Source of the DNA: Chalara sp. BL73
Taxonomy: Eukaryota; Ascomycota; Leotiomycetes; Helotiales
Length of the DNA: 64,000 nucleotides
Assembly (NCBI GenBank): GCA_918026815.1
Contig: CAKJVC010000092.1
Location: 806,001 to 870,000, forward strand
Reading direction: 5' to 3'
The notes beneath the pieces were generated by a model, which was not told the origin of the DNA, made no database searches, and was given only the letters and a program-made list of their open reading frames with translations. Shown one piece after another: positions 1 through 10,826 of this stretch (the first letter of the stretch is position 1; every line of letters starts with the position of its first letter). A program made the position numbers and the translations under genes.

Positions 1-78
1 ATCCATTTACACATGAATACCCAAAGAGCTCCTGAAATCACATTAGATTTCACGTTCACCAAATTTGTTGATTCTATA

Positions 79-843
79 ATGGCTGCCATCAAGCCAACAA
101 TACTCTTGATCCACGGCTCGTGGCATCTACCACAAACATACTCTAAGCTCACCACCGCCCTCGTGGGGGCAGGATATGAAGTTCATATCCCTCCCCTCCC
201 ATCCATGAATGGGGCCCGACCCCCAACTGCAGATTTGGACACAGACTCCGCATTTATCCGCGAATATGCTGAGAAGTTGATTGATGCTGGTGAAACCATC
301 ATTGCCATAACTCATTCATACGGCGGGCAAGTCGGGAGCAATGCCCTGTATGGCCTGCAATTGGGCCAGCGACCACAAGGAGGCATCGCAAATCTTATTT
401 ACATGGCTAGCTTCGCTCTACCGGAGGGTCGGTCGATGATTGATGAGGTGAAAAAACATGGCCACATAGACTTGATCCCTCTCGCATTTGATATCGCAGA
501 GGATGGTACATCCATTCATCGCAACCCCAAATTTATGTTGGGTGAGGGCATTGAAGATAGGGCGGCTGACGAGTATGTTGCGACGTTTAAGAGGTTCAAT
601 GGAAGCACGTGGTACCAGCCCATTACAAAATGCGCGTGGAGGGATATACCTACTATATATATCCATACGTTACAGGATAACACGGTACCAATTGAGTATC
701 AAAGGGGATTTGTAGAGGTTATCAGAGGTGAGGGGAGGGAAGTGAGAACTTTTGAGTTAGATACGGGACATTGTCCGAATCTGACGGCGACAGGCGAGGT
801 TGTTGAGATAATTGATGAAGTGGCTAAAGGGATTAACTTTTGA
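79..843 (+). CDS. alpha/beta hydrolase (salicylate-esterase-like fold)
   Basis: This is a single-exon 254-residue protein of the alpha/beta hydrolase superfamily, probably a cytosolic esterase or lactonase acting on a small ester. An N-terminal LLIHGSWH strand-loop supplies the oxyanion hole. The nucleophile elbow is ITHSYGG with Ser80, Asp200 lies in HTLQDNTVP and His231 in DTGHCPN, which completes a catalytic triad in the usual order and spacing. I chose the ATG at 79 because the next one upstream (13) adds 22 residues that do not resemble the family, although they could be a targeting extension. The length fits the family. It converges on the esterase at 1175-2420. The substrate cannot be read from the sequence. 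Confidence 0.82.
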   Translation: MAAIKPTILLIHGSWHLPQTYSKLTTALVGAGYEVHIPPLPSMNGARPPTADLDTDSAFIREYAEKLIDAGETIIAITHSYGGQVGSNALYGLQLGQRPQGGIANLIYMASFALPEGRSMIDEVKKHGHIDLIPLAFDIAEDGTSIHRNPKFMLGEGIEDRAADEYVATFKRFNGSTWYQPITKCAWRDIPTIYIHTLQDNTVPIEYQRGFVEVIRGEGREVRTFELDTGHCPNLTATGEVVEIIDEVAKGINF

Positions 844-1174
844 AAAGGGGTTTCGATTTAAGTTAGAGATGATCCAGAGAACAGGTGGTGCATCATCGTT
901 CGATAAACTAGACGGTTTCTTCGACATTGAACCAAGCATATCAACACCCAGGGCCTGCCAATTCAGGATTTCTGTAATTTGTGTCATTGACAAGAATGGC
1001 TAAGGTGATAGCTGGTCTCAGAGCTGAACACGCCAAAACTACTGGAACGAGTAGCTTACTGAGAATCTCTTAATATGAACTTCTTCTTTCAGGACCTCAA
1101 AATAGCTCATGATATACTGAATCTATAGTCGTGCCTCAAGTGAAATTCATGTTGGCTGCTTATATCTCATTAAT
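844..1174. other. Convergent intergenic spacer
   Basis: This 331-bp stretch separates the 3' ends of two convergent hydrolase genes. It should hold both 3' UTRs and polyadenylation signals. I see no further gene or repeat. Confidence 0.5.
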
Positions 1175-2420
1175 CTACTTTGTCAAACCAGTTCCTATAA
1201 GCCACTTCAGTCCCGCTGTGGAGTCCTTGTGATACTTTTGAGTCTGCGCTAATCCCGGCCAAACACTCCAGAATGCATGAGGAACTCCAGAATAAATATC
1301 GCATTTTGTCTGTGTCCTATATTAGCTCGCGTTTATGTAAAGTTGAATGAAGATCATACTTGGATCCCCTCTTTCTCTAGTTTCTCCTTATAGATCAGAG
1401 CTTCATCTCGCAGCGGATCCATGCCACAAATCTGAAAATATGTTGAAGGCAGTCCTCCCAGCTCACTCAGGAGGGGTGAAAATAAGTGTGAATTTGGATC
1501 TGGCTTATACGCATCTTTTATTTAAGAATTAGCTTCCAACCTTCATAACCACGTGTCTAGAGGAACTGAGATACTTTGAAAAAAATCCATGTCCTCAGCG
1601 TCTAATACGATAGAATGCTTATTCTGTTCTCGACTTAGATACCGCTCTGGGTATTTCTCTTTCCCAACAGATGGAGCGATGACGCCTGGGATGCTGAGAT
1701 GTACAGCCGTCACAGGTGGACTCAATTTCTCATCTCGAGCAAGTTGACTCATCACCGCAGCGATGTTTCCACCTGCAGACACCCCTCCCACTATGAAACC
1801 TTTTCTGAGATTTCCGCCAATTGTGGCAGCATTGGCAGCAACCTATCTCAGGTAAGACTCATAATAGAGAATAATGAGATATGAAGGAATTGAAGTACCC
1901 ATTTTGTAACATCCCACGAATCATGTATAGCATACGGGAACGTAAACTCTGGCGCAAGGCGATAGTCCACGTTCACAGAAACAACGCCGAGCTCCTCAGC
2001 CCACGTAATACAATGAAGATCATACATTTCAATATCACCCAGGGCGAAGCCACCGCCATGGAAAGCGACGTAAACGGGGTGGCCACCAGAGCTTATTTCC
2101 TTAGGAGCGTAGATGCGTACTCTAATCTGGGCACCATCGCGAACTGTAACATGCTGCTCCGAGATCTTGATTCCACGGATAATTGCGGCTTCTCTCAGAG
2201 ATACAGCGATGGGAGCACGCAAGCCACTGGAGAGACTGCGAATAGTTACGAGGTCGCTGCTTGGTGTGAAGTGAGGCGGCGCTGGAATAGTGACTATAAG
2301 CTGGGATCGTAAGCTTGGGGTCAACTATTAGACTATGGAAATGAGTACCTTTTCAAGCTCCGGGTCAATGTCGGCGAGATGTAAGGCACCTTTCCCTGCT
2401 GTTACGCCAACTGTTGACAT
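1175..2420 (-). CDS. HSL-type esterase/lipase (alpha/beta hydrolase fold 3)
   Basis: This is a 343-residue esterase of the hormone-sensitive-lipase-like family, which hydrolyses short acyl or aryl esters. Five exons are joined by introns at 2301-2348, 1843-1898, 1515-1574 and 1310-1359, all with GTA donors and CTAAT-like branch sites. The exons total 1032 nt. The protein carries the oxyanion motif HGGG (105-108), the nucleophile elbow GVSAGGN (Ser180), Asp280 in GMDPLRDE and His310 in GVPHAFW. The continuous open frames are short and hide the gene, and only splicing restores the family C-terminus (KPDPNSHLFSPLL followed by the PHAFW block). There is no signal peptide, so it is probably intracellular. 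Its substrate is unknown. Confidence 0.86.
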
Positions 2421-3675
2421 TCTCGCTTCTTTATTTACCCAAAGGCTTAATAAATGTTCAGATTTATAGCACGGAAACTCGTCTCATAAAAGAGTTTATC
2501 GAGCTAATAGATGGATAGGCTTACCATGAGCCGTGCTGAGGTTTTGTATCCTTGGCGGTCGGCGTCACAATTGCCGATGCCAATGCCGAACCCCTTTTGG
2601 ACTCGCTTATTAACGAGTCTATGATGCGGGATCCAGGTAAGGAATAATTGAGTGACAACGCAAAAAAAACACTATAGTACAGTGGTTATTTATTGTCCTC
2701 TACTAGCAGAAAGCTGTTTCGGCTAGCACAGGTGTTAAAACAAAACCGCGTTTTACATTGTGTTCAGTCCAATTTCTTTATGCAAATCAATGTTAATTTA
2801 GACTACAGAATGTTTATTTATTTTTTGAAACAAACAATGGTAGTCTATATTATTTTCTACTGAATTTAATATGTTCCGCAGTAAGATTTTTTTTTTAAAA
2901 AAAATCAACTCTAGTTTCAACAAGTAGACAGCAAACTGACTCCTGTTCTCGGCTGCTTTGGTCGCTGTTTTTTGCAACCGACTGGCTAAAATCTCGGGCC
3001 GGAGGGGGTATGAGCATGACCATCTACAATTGAAAAGAAGGGAATTGTTTTATGCCTAGCCTGCTACTGTGAGGACTACCATGATTCAAGTCGGAAGGTG
3101 CGCTGCTGTCTGGTATGATGCTGATTGATTCCACAAGAGGGGGCAAGACTTAGAGGAGGAATGGCGATTTTCGGATCTTTGTAGAAAATGGGGAAATCTT
3201 CGATCATGAACCAGAACAGGAATTGACAACTGTGTAAATAACATTGAGACATAGCACCAACAGGGGAATAGGGGGTGGAGAATTGATTCGATAATGTTGG
3301 GGTAGTGGGGGGAAATGATGAGGCAGCACAAGCAAATAGGGGTGGCTATTTATTGTACTCTGGTCTTTCGCTTAAAAACCTAATCAAGTTAGTTGAAGTT
3401 GGAGAGGCGCTAACATGAGAAAACCCACTTAAGTAGCCGCTATACCATAGCGCAGATCGAACGGTTTGTGCGACCCCTGCTTAGCCCCTCAAGAACCAAC
3501 ATTTAATAACATTCGAGAGTCTTTGTCTCCCACCACCACAATGCATTACAAGTCCTTTTGCAATAAGGTCTGTCACTACCACTTCCTGATCTTCTAAAGA
3601 GCTCCGAATACTACAAACATATCCCAGCCTTGCCGAATAGATCTTCCACTAAAACACCTACGGGTTCCTTCTTCC
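2421..3675. other. Divergent intergenic region with AT-rich core
   Basis: About 1.25 kb lies between the esterase start and the glycosyltransferase-like start and should hold both promoters. The centre (about 2640-2910) is AT-rich, with a T10/A9 homopolymer block near 2888. I see no credible coding frame on either strand. Confidence 0.5.
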
Positions 3676-5148
3676 ATGGTGACAATGACAAACCTACGTA
3701 TAAAGTCAATCGTTGCGTTAGGCGTTTTAGTCTTTCTCGCAATCTCGACCTATTCTTTACACATCAACTTCTCCTCAAAGTTCATCCAAGTACCCGAGAT
3801 CGTCACGCTCCCTAATGAGCCAACAGAAACTGAGTCAAGTATGCCTCCGGCACCGCCTCCGGAGCCAGAAGCAGAGAAACATGTCATACCCGATCACCCA
3901 AAATACAAGCCTGAGCGTGTATCAATACTCCCCCCAATTGTCGACAACTTCCCGCTTGCTGCTGCAGCACATTCTTTCACAGAACTCCCTCCTATCCCTC
4001 CTTGGAACGAGCCTCCGAGTCCTCACGTACCTGAGAATACACCTCTCTTTATAGGATTTACACGTAATTGGCGGCTGTTACAACAGGCAGTGGTCTCCTA
4101 TATAACGGCAGGATGGCCACCCGAGGATATTTATGTCATTGAAAATACTGGTACAATGAAGTCAAACGAACTTGGTTTACTATCTATCCAAAACCCATTC
4201 TTCCTTAATCATTCTCGCTTACATATGTTCGGCGTCAATATTGTCACAACACCGACTCTTCTCTCTTTTTCACAACTCCAGAACTTTTATATCTGGATGG
4301 CAATCCAAAACAATTTCACCACATACTTTTACGGACATATGGATGTGATCGTTCTTCCATACGAGGACCAATACGTATCCCCACCGTTTAATGGTGAGAG
4401 CTCCAATACGTATAACGGTTTCAAATCTATATACGAACGAGCCGTCGATGCACTTCGCCTCGCTATTTCACCTGAGCCAGACATGAATTCCTCAAACTCG
4501 AGCAAACCATGGGCGGCTCGCTTTTTCTCTTACGATCGTCTAGCATTGGTAAACAGAGAAGCATATGAGAGCATCGGAGGATGGGATACAGCAATTCCAT
4601 ACTATTTCTCCGATTGCGATATGCATGATCGGCTGAAAATGTATGGATTCGAGTATAATGGGCCAGATGTTGAGATTGGAGATTTTTGTGATGTTTCAGG
4701 GAGCCTAGACGACCTTCTCGTGCTATATAGAAAGAAAGATTCTGTAGAAGCGAGCTTTATTGTTGACGGACCGATTCAGGAAACAGACAAAGCGAAAGGG
4801 AAGGAAGAGCTGAAGATGCCAATTAATAAGAGGGAAACAAATCGAATATGGGTTTCGGATGAGCTCGGATCAGCATCATACAAGCAGCTTTTCAAAGTTG
4901 CTGATATGATAGCAAGGCTCAAAAATGGAGGTGACCCAAGAGGGAGAAATACATGGCAAGCACGACAGACTGGTGGACAAGGAGAGCCTTATTATCGAGA
5001 CCCTGAGGGATTTGAAAAAGCCATCCAGATGATAACACAAACAGGCAGAGATATCTACGCCGAAAAATGGGGCCATCGTGCTTGCGATTTATTGCCCTTC
5101 GGACGCAAAGCCGGAGATGAATGGAGGGTCGAGCATGATTGGGAATGA
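3676..5148 (+). CDS. type II membrane glycosyltransferase-like protein
   Basis: This intronless 490-residue protein has the layout of a Golgi glycosyltransferase: a short cytosolic tail, one membrane segment (about residues 9-28), a proline-rich stem (about 50-125) and a lumenal catalytic domain. The domain opens with TPLFIGFTRNW and has a GT-A-like DxD candidate (GHMDV) and an acidic block, GGWDTAIPYYFSDCDMHDRL, that resembles the acceptor/metal region of nucleotide-diphospho-sugar transferases. The C-terminal part is rich in Gly, Arg and Trp. I recognise it as a conserved fungal family but cannot name the donor, acceptor or CAZy family. The ATG at 3676 is the only one that keeps the membrane anchor near the N-terminus. 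Confidence 0.68.
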   Translation: MVTMTNLRIKSIVALGVLVFLAISTYSLHINFSSKFIQVPEIVTLPNEPTETESSMPPAPPPEPEAEKHVIPDHPKYKPERVSILPPIVDNFPLAAAAHSFTELPPIPPWNEPPSPHVPENTPLFIGFTRNWRLLQQAVVSYITAGWPPEDIYVIENTGTMKSNELGLLSIQNPFFLNHSRLHMFGVNIVTTPTLLSFSQLQNFYIWMAIQNNFTTYFYGHMDVIVLPYEDQYVSPPFNGESSNTYNGFKSIYERAVDALRLAISPEPDMNSSNSSKPWAARFFSYDRLALVNREAYESIGGWDTAIPYYFSDCDMHDRLKMYGFEYNGPDVEIGDFCDVSGSLDDLLVLYRKKDSVEASFIVDGPIQETDKAKGKEELKMPINKRETNRIWVSDELGSASYKQLFKVADMIARLKNGGDPRGRNTWQARQTGGQGEPYYRDPEGFEKAIQMITQTGRDIYAEKWGHRACDLLPFGRKAGDEWRVEHDWE

Positions 5149-5502
5149 GAGTCGTGCTGACAGAAAAAAACTATCATGAGATTGGTTGGGTGCCTGTGAA
5201 TGGGATGCGGGATATCTTGGGTGGGGCATAGCGACAACCCACAGTTCGAGTTATCTCATCAACCCCTTTTACATCGTAGGCAACTCACTTGCACCAAAAC
5301 TTGACATTGAGGTATGACACAACATGGCGCTACTGTGGAATAACGGATTTGGAGAGAATGATCACCATAATATATACCCAAGGTATTGCCTATTATTTCT
5401 CTACTGGATCTTATACCACGCCTCAATAGCTTTCGAAATCTACTGACTTGCAATGGCGAGCTCTGAGGAGCACAACCTACTTCCTATAAAACCCGAACCT
5501 CA
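5149..5502. other. Convergent intergenic spacer
   Basis: About 350 bp between two convergent stop codons, presumably 3' UTRs. Nothing else is recognisable. Confidence 0.45.
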
Positions 5503-6384
5503 CTATCGTGCCACCAGCTCTGTAGCAAGCTCTGTCGGACGCGAGGTCCCAGGCAATTCTGCGGGGTGAGTGGCAGACCCGTCCTTGTAGTCCACTTGTG
5601 TACCAATTGGTTCCGTAAGTGTCACTCCCTTTCTCCGTCTACGTATGAAGATGTAAAGAATGCCAAATACTCCAGGCACCCCGACTGCAACGCTGATACC
5701 AATGCCAACCTTTGCGCCACTACTCAAGCCACCAGAAATGGAATATTGATCTGTCGTAGATGTTTGAGAGGGCGGCGGTGTAATTGCTGTGGCTATTGTA
5801 CTAAATAGGCTCGAAGATGTCGATGAACTTGACGTGGAAGTCGTTAACGGAGCAGCTCTGAGAACAATAAATCCAGGGCTTGACAACTCGCCGCTATTTA
5901 GATCGTACGTCGAAGATGCTGCCTTGAATCGTAAAACATACTTGGCGCCAACAGCTAATGTCTCCTCTGGAATTGCAATAGTCCACGCATAGTTCCTCGA
6001 AGAGGTCAAATTGATGTTTCCTAGATGGAGTCATGGCTTGTTAGCAATGTCGGTTTGTTGTATAATAGATGCAGAAGGTGAAGGGCTAGAGTGTCATTAG
6101 TATGACCTACGTGTTACGCGTCGACTGAATAGGCTCACGCTCGTATCGTATGAAGTAACCCATAGATCAACGAGATTTTTTGTAGTGTCAATGTAGGTAG
6201 TAGTGGCAAGCGCATTCCAAGACAATGGTAAGGTATTTCCAGCTGTGAAAGTCTGCGAAAAATCCGATAGCTTTCCGTCTGGAACATTCCAGAGGAAGGC
6301 CTGAACTGTTTGTGCCCAAGTTTGGGAGGAGAAAAGGCAAAACAACCAGACGGCAACATGAGGCCTTGGAATGGAGTAGTGCAT
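5503..6384 (-). CDS. secreted single-pass membrane protein, Ser/Thr-rich stalk
   Basis: This 263-residue protein has two exons joined by a 90-bp intron (6021-6110, branch GCTAAC). An N-terminal signal peptide (about 1-24) is followed by a beta-rich extracellular domain (about 27-147) containing LPLSWNA and YAWTIAIP, typical of fungal cell-surface domains annotated as Kre9/Knh1-like or Ser-Thr-rich GPI-anchored. A Ser/Thr stalk (about 150-185), a membrane helix (about 196-216) and the cytosolic stop-transfer IRRRRK come next, then a short acidic tail ending TELATELVAR. The layout suggests a wall-associated sensor or adhesin-like surface protein. The function is unknown. Confidence 0.7.
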
Positions 6385-7079
6385 TTTTCAGCAGTATTAT
6401 TGCTGGTAGTCACACCAGAAAAGGACCAGGGATTGTAAAAGAGAAAAGGGGCTACGAAGAAAGTTTATGAATAGATTAATACCAGGCTTTTGAGAGTCGA
6501 AAAGCCGAGATGACATCCCAAGGAAATTCAGCTGCCAAAACCAACATGCATGGTTAAGATTAGCTTCCTAGAATTGCATACTATCCCACGCTCCTAGCAA
6601 TCTTGCAATCATGGGTTAAGCGAGGAATAGGGGGCTTCTTGCCTGTCAAAACAGTTGGCACAGACCAATTATTCTTTGTATATACCTTGCAAATACATTA
6701 CACAGGAGCATATTTTGATCTATTTATGAAGGATAAATGGTGCCACAATAATCTAGGGATTTACAATAAGCTGAATTTACTGGATATAGCCTCCTGATAT
6801 GGATTTCCTCACTGGCCATCTTCAAATCCATGATTGCAATATGATTAGGGATGTGGGATAGTACATCAACCACAGTGGGCAGCAAGGCGGCTTCAACCTT
6901 AAACTTAAATCACGATTGGCCGACCATACGGTCTAAGGGCCGTTGGTGGCGTTCGCGGCCACTGACTCCTTATGGTAGTCACCCGTGTTGTTACAGCACA
7001 TCCCCCTGTTTTAGTGTCCTCTCGCCGACAGTTGCCAAGAAAATTAGTCAACTCTACCAACACAGGAGGGATATCTTGT
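6385..7079. other. Gene-poor stretch upstream of a GH47 remnant
   Basis: About 700 bp without a convincing gene. The part from about 6800 may be eroded upstream sequence of the mannosidase fragment that follows, but I could not recognise family motifs in any frame. Confidence 0.4.
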
Positions 7080-7386
7080 ACTGCCCTAACAGTCCAGAAG
7101 CAATAGAGTCCGCCTTATCCTCTATCGCATTACTGGAGATCCTATGCTACGCGAGCGTGCTTGGAACATGTTTAACGCGATTATTCAGCATACTTTGACA
7201 GATATCGCCCATGCTAGTTTAGACGATTGCACAGTATTGAATCCTCTGAAGTCCAACAGAATGGAGTCATTTTGGTTAGCGGAGACTCTCAAATACTTCT
7301 ATCTCATCTTCTCGGAACCGGACCTTGCAAGCTTAGATGAATATGTGCTAAACACGGAAGTACATCCGTTGAAGCGTCCGAATTAG
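7080..7386 (+). pseudogene. GH47 alpha-1,2-mannosidase C-terminal remnant
   Basis: The last 85 or so codons encode a clear C-terminus of a class I alpha-1,2-mannosidase: ITGDPMLRERAWNMF, then MESFWLAETLKYFYLIF and NTEVHPLKRP. The preceding block, SPEAIES (from about 7090), belongs to the same family but lies in another frame, so a frameshift sits near 7120. The rest of the roughly 500-residue enzyme is missing. An intact member would trim N-glycans in the ER or Golgi. This is a dead fragment. Confidence 0.85.
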
Positions 7387-8541
7387 CCGATTCTTCAACT
7401 GTACAACATACGAGCATGAGGTACTGAAGCCATAGTAGACAATCGTTCTTGGAGTTCCTCTTTGCAATTGCCCTTTACAAACCAATACATACTTTGTTGA
7501 AGATAAATGGTATGTCGCTTCAACGGCTTCCGGGATCACATAGCATCCATTTCAATCTGCACACTTCTCCACTGACATCCTTCCAAAGCCTGACTTTGGC
7601 AAGTGTGAAAAAGTTAGCTTTGGGTATAACGGGATATTGCCCTCGACTTCTTGTCCTGCATAGGGGACCAAGCAAGAGGCACCCGAGATATTACTTTCAC
7701 CATGCCGGTGCTTTATCGCTGTCGATCAAGCTACCTACAACCCTGTTTGGTTTGTACATGGATTTATCGTCTATATGGCTCGTTCCAGAGGTTGGATAAA
7801 TCGAATTCATACATCACTTTTTAGACTGACAGGTAACGGGGATCAAGAGTTCGAGCATCGCAATGTCACTCACAGATAAGAAACGATTAGTCTGGCGTCT
7901 TGAATTCCTGCATATAAATATAGTAAATTTAGGGGACTTCATCGGCTTATCTTTCTTAAAGAATATCAGTTCTGTGCTTGACATCTAGGAAGATATTAGT
8001 CACATGACCACCACACTAAATTCCATGATTCGCATTTCCGCTTTATTTCAGCGTGCTCAGACTTTCTTTTACCGAGATTTACAATAAATTTGTACAAGCA
8101 TGCACACAAACGTTCACAAATATTGCTGACTAGGCAAAATACTTTATTATTAGCTGTTCTTACGTTGTAATTGCCGACGCTACAAGCCTTCATTTGATTC
8201 ACAAACAAGCTTCTGATGCTCGTATTGTACGTAGAATCTTTAACGCACTAATTGATTAATCGTACAACGCGTAGTAATTCAAACCTTTTTCTATCAATAT
8301 AATATAACGCTGCAATGGTAGTTATATTATGAGGGAAAATATAATAAATTGGAAATCAAAGCTAAAGTAAGATCTGAACAAGTTACACCAAAACCCGCAC
8401 AATAAACTCTCAGATGCTTCGCCGAAGGCTCTGCCGATTTAGGCCTAATGTAATAATTTTAAGGGGGATCTTCTTGGCTAAAAGCCTGAGGCACTGAGAT
8501 GATTTCCGCCCAGTTATTGCAACCCTTTTTAAGAAATTGCG
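7387..8541. other. AT-rich gene-free stretch
   Basis: About 1.15 kb downstream of the GH47 remnant, increasingly AT-rich toward 8300. The few open frames have no recognisable domains or splice structure. I see nothing to annotate. Confidence 0.45.
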
Positions 8542-8550
8542 CAATTTTAG

Positions 8551-8964
8551 GGTGCAATTGAAACGGCACCAATTAGCGTACCCACATGTTCCACTACTTT
8601 CTTTATTAAGGTAGCTAAGCGAAACTCGCCAATACGCTTTTCTACTTTTAGAATTTTACTTTGCTGTTATAATGAGCGAAATACACTAAGCCCGATTTTG
8701 TTTAAAAACAAACGATTTTAAAGCAAATCTTGCTACAAAACATATATAAATATATATACTAAAACGATTCGTTTTAATTAGATTTGTTAGATTTAAATAA
8801 ATTAAGTATGAATTTTTTAGGTTGCGATTTAATATAAGTGTTGTGTTGTAAAGTTGCACGAAATCGCAACACACAATTTCCACTAAGTTCCGCGCCAGCG
8901 AGATAAAAGCGGCATACCATGATTTTGGTGTGCTGGCGCTAGTGGGTGGCGTTTCAATCGTACC
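8551..8964. mobile_element. non-autonomous DNA transposon (MITE, Mutator-like by TSD length)
   Basis: This 414-bp element is bounded by imperfect terminal inverted repeats that match at 23 of the first 28 positions (left GGTGCAATTGAAACG, right GGTACGATTGAAACG read inward). A perfect 9-bp direct repeat, CAATTTTAG, flanks it at 8542-8550 and 8965-8973, as expected for a target-site duplication. Inside are AT-rich sequence and further inverted pairs (GCGCCAGC/GCTGGCGC at 8892 and 8932; TTGCGATTT/AAATCGCAA near 8821 and 8863). It has no transposase. A 9-bp duplication fits Mutator-like elements best, while hAT elements normally give 8 bp. It ends 117 bp upstream of the next gene's ATG. Confidence 0.8.
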
Positions 8965-9081
8965 CAATTTTAGTCTTTATACTTTTCTAATGAGTTACTC
9001 CCGACGTTCAACTCCGTTGTTAATCCTTTTCATATTTTCTTCGTCTCAGTCCCAGTACAACCCTAAGAGACCTGTACCATC

Positions 9082-10826
9082 ATGCTGCTCTGGGATATCT
9101 CAGGTCGCCAATATATTTTAAATTTTAGTTATGTCTTTATTTCATGCCTACTCCCCATAGTTACGGCGAATTGGCAGTATAAATCGCGTCCAGACCTCTC
9201 ACCACCAATCCTGAACATCACTGTCCCACCCACGAGTGCAGTGGCTCCCGGATATATCTTTGTTGCTCCATATTCAGCTATTCGTGAGGATAGCTTTCTT
9301 CCAACCGGGCCACTTCAGCCAGCTCCGTATATTTTCACGTCAACCGGCGAGCTTGTTTGGTCTGGATTTGGCTATGTTGGTGGGTGGGGAGCAAACTTTC
9401 AAGCCGCAACATATCAAGGACAAGATGTTCTATTTACATTCGAAGGAAATCTGAACAACAGGCGTGGGCACAGCCACGGCCATGTGAAAATATTAAACAA
9501 CAAATATGAGACGATTAAAGAAGTTAGGTCTGGAAGCAATCATCTACTGGATTTACATGAATTCAAGATTTTAGATGAAAAGACTGCTCTTATTGAGAGT
9601 TATCATCCCACGCCTTATGATCTAAGAGCATTTGGTCTAGAAGATCGAAGTCAATGGATTGTTGATGCAAAACTCCAGGGTAGGTCAACTAGGCCATTCT
9701 TCGGTGCGAAAACTTTTCTAATGTTCTAGTAGAGGTTGATATTAAGACCGGAAATATCCTTTTCGAATGGAGCAGTCTAGACCATGTCCTACCAGACGGT
9801 AAGCTGCCCTTTATGATATGTAGAAATCTCTGACCAAGAAAAGAAACATATCCTAAGCCGATCTCAGCCCTTTGGTTAGGAACTGGCCATAACAGCTCAG
9901 ATGCAATTGACTACTTTCATGTAAACTCAGTAGACAGAGGTGACGATGGGTCATACCTCGTCTCGGGCCGTCACACCTCGACTATATATAAAATCAACGG
10001 GACTTCTGGAGAAATCATTTGGCGGCTCGGCGGTCAGTACTCCAATTTTTCGTTGGGCGTAGGCGCGGACTTTGGCTTACAGCATCACGCCCGATTCCTC
10101 AGCAAATCTAGCCATAAGGATGTAGAAATTATAAGTTTGTTCGACAACGCAGGCCAAGATCCATCTGGCAAGCCGGAATCTTTTACATCAGCTGGCAAAG
10201 TCCTCTCGCTCAACACTACTTCTTGGAGAGCGACACTTCTGCAAGATTTTCCCAATCCGGATGGGAAATTTTCTATATCTCAGGGTAGCAACCAGCTTTT
10301 AGCTAACGGAAATGCATTCGTGAATTGGGGTTCTGGTGGAGCAATCACTGAATTTGATAGCGACGGGGCTGTAATATTTCATGCGTATCTCGAGAGCGGA
10401 GAGCTATGGAAGAATGGTGACGTGCAGAGCTATCGTGGTTTCAAGTTCAACTGGACCGGGATATCGCCAGAGGCTCCTGCTGTCAAAGCTCTCAAGCATG
10501 GTGAAAGCACCTTTTTGTATGTCAGCTGGAATGGGGATACGGAAACAAGGTCTTGGAAGTTTTATGGTCTCGATTCAGAAGGCAAGAAACGCCAGCTTGG
10601 ACAGGTGGAGAGAGGTGGTTTTGAAACCAGCTTCATTGTGGAAGGTCAGCTAGCGTGGAATAAGTATCTTGCAGAAGCGATAGATGCAGCTGGGGAAGTC
10701 TTGGTACTGAGTACGGAAGTTACAAGTGAGCCGTATATCCATGAGTACATTCCGAGCAAAGGCGATATTGTAATGGAAGACTGGAATATTTTGGAAGATC
10801 AGAATGTACTACGATCATGGGATTAA
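9082..10826 (+). CDS. arylsulfotransferase-family (ASST-like) secreted protein
   Basis: This 549-residue protein has three exons with introns at 9680-9729 and 9799-9843. It belongs to the fungal branch of the arylsulfotransferase / beta-propeller family. An N-terminal hydrophobic stretch (about 13-30, ending LLPIVTA) is a likely signal peptide or anchor. Family blocks include GYIFVAPYSA, GHSHGHVKIL, DYFHVNSVDRGDDGSYLVSG and IIWRLGG, followed by QHHARFL. Bacterial members move sulfate between phenols, but the activity of fungal members is not well established, so sulfotransfer is only an inference. The promoter carries the 8551-8964 transposon. No frame damage is seen and the exon total is 1650 nt. 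Confidence 0.82.

Noticed and set aside
1881..2312. 143-codon plus-strand open frame
   Set aside because: Fully antisense to exon 2 of the HSL-type esterase, which has intact catalytic motifs and consistent splicing.
5566..5992. Two plus-strand open frames opposite the secreted single-pass protein
   Set aside because: The minus strand has signal peptide, stalk, membrane helix and a good intron. The plus frames are its mirror.
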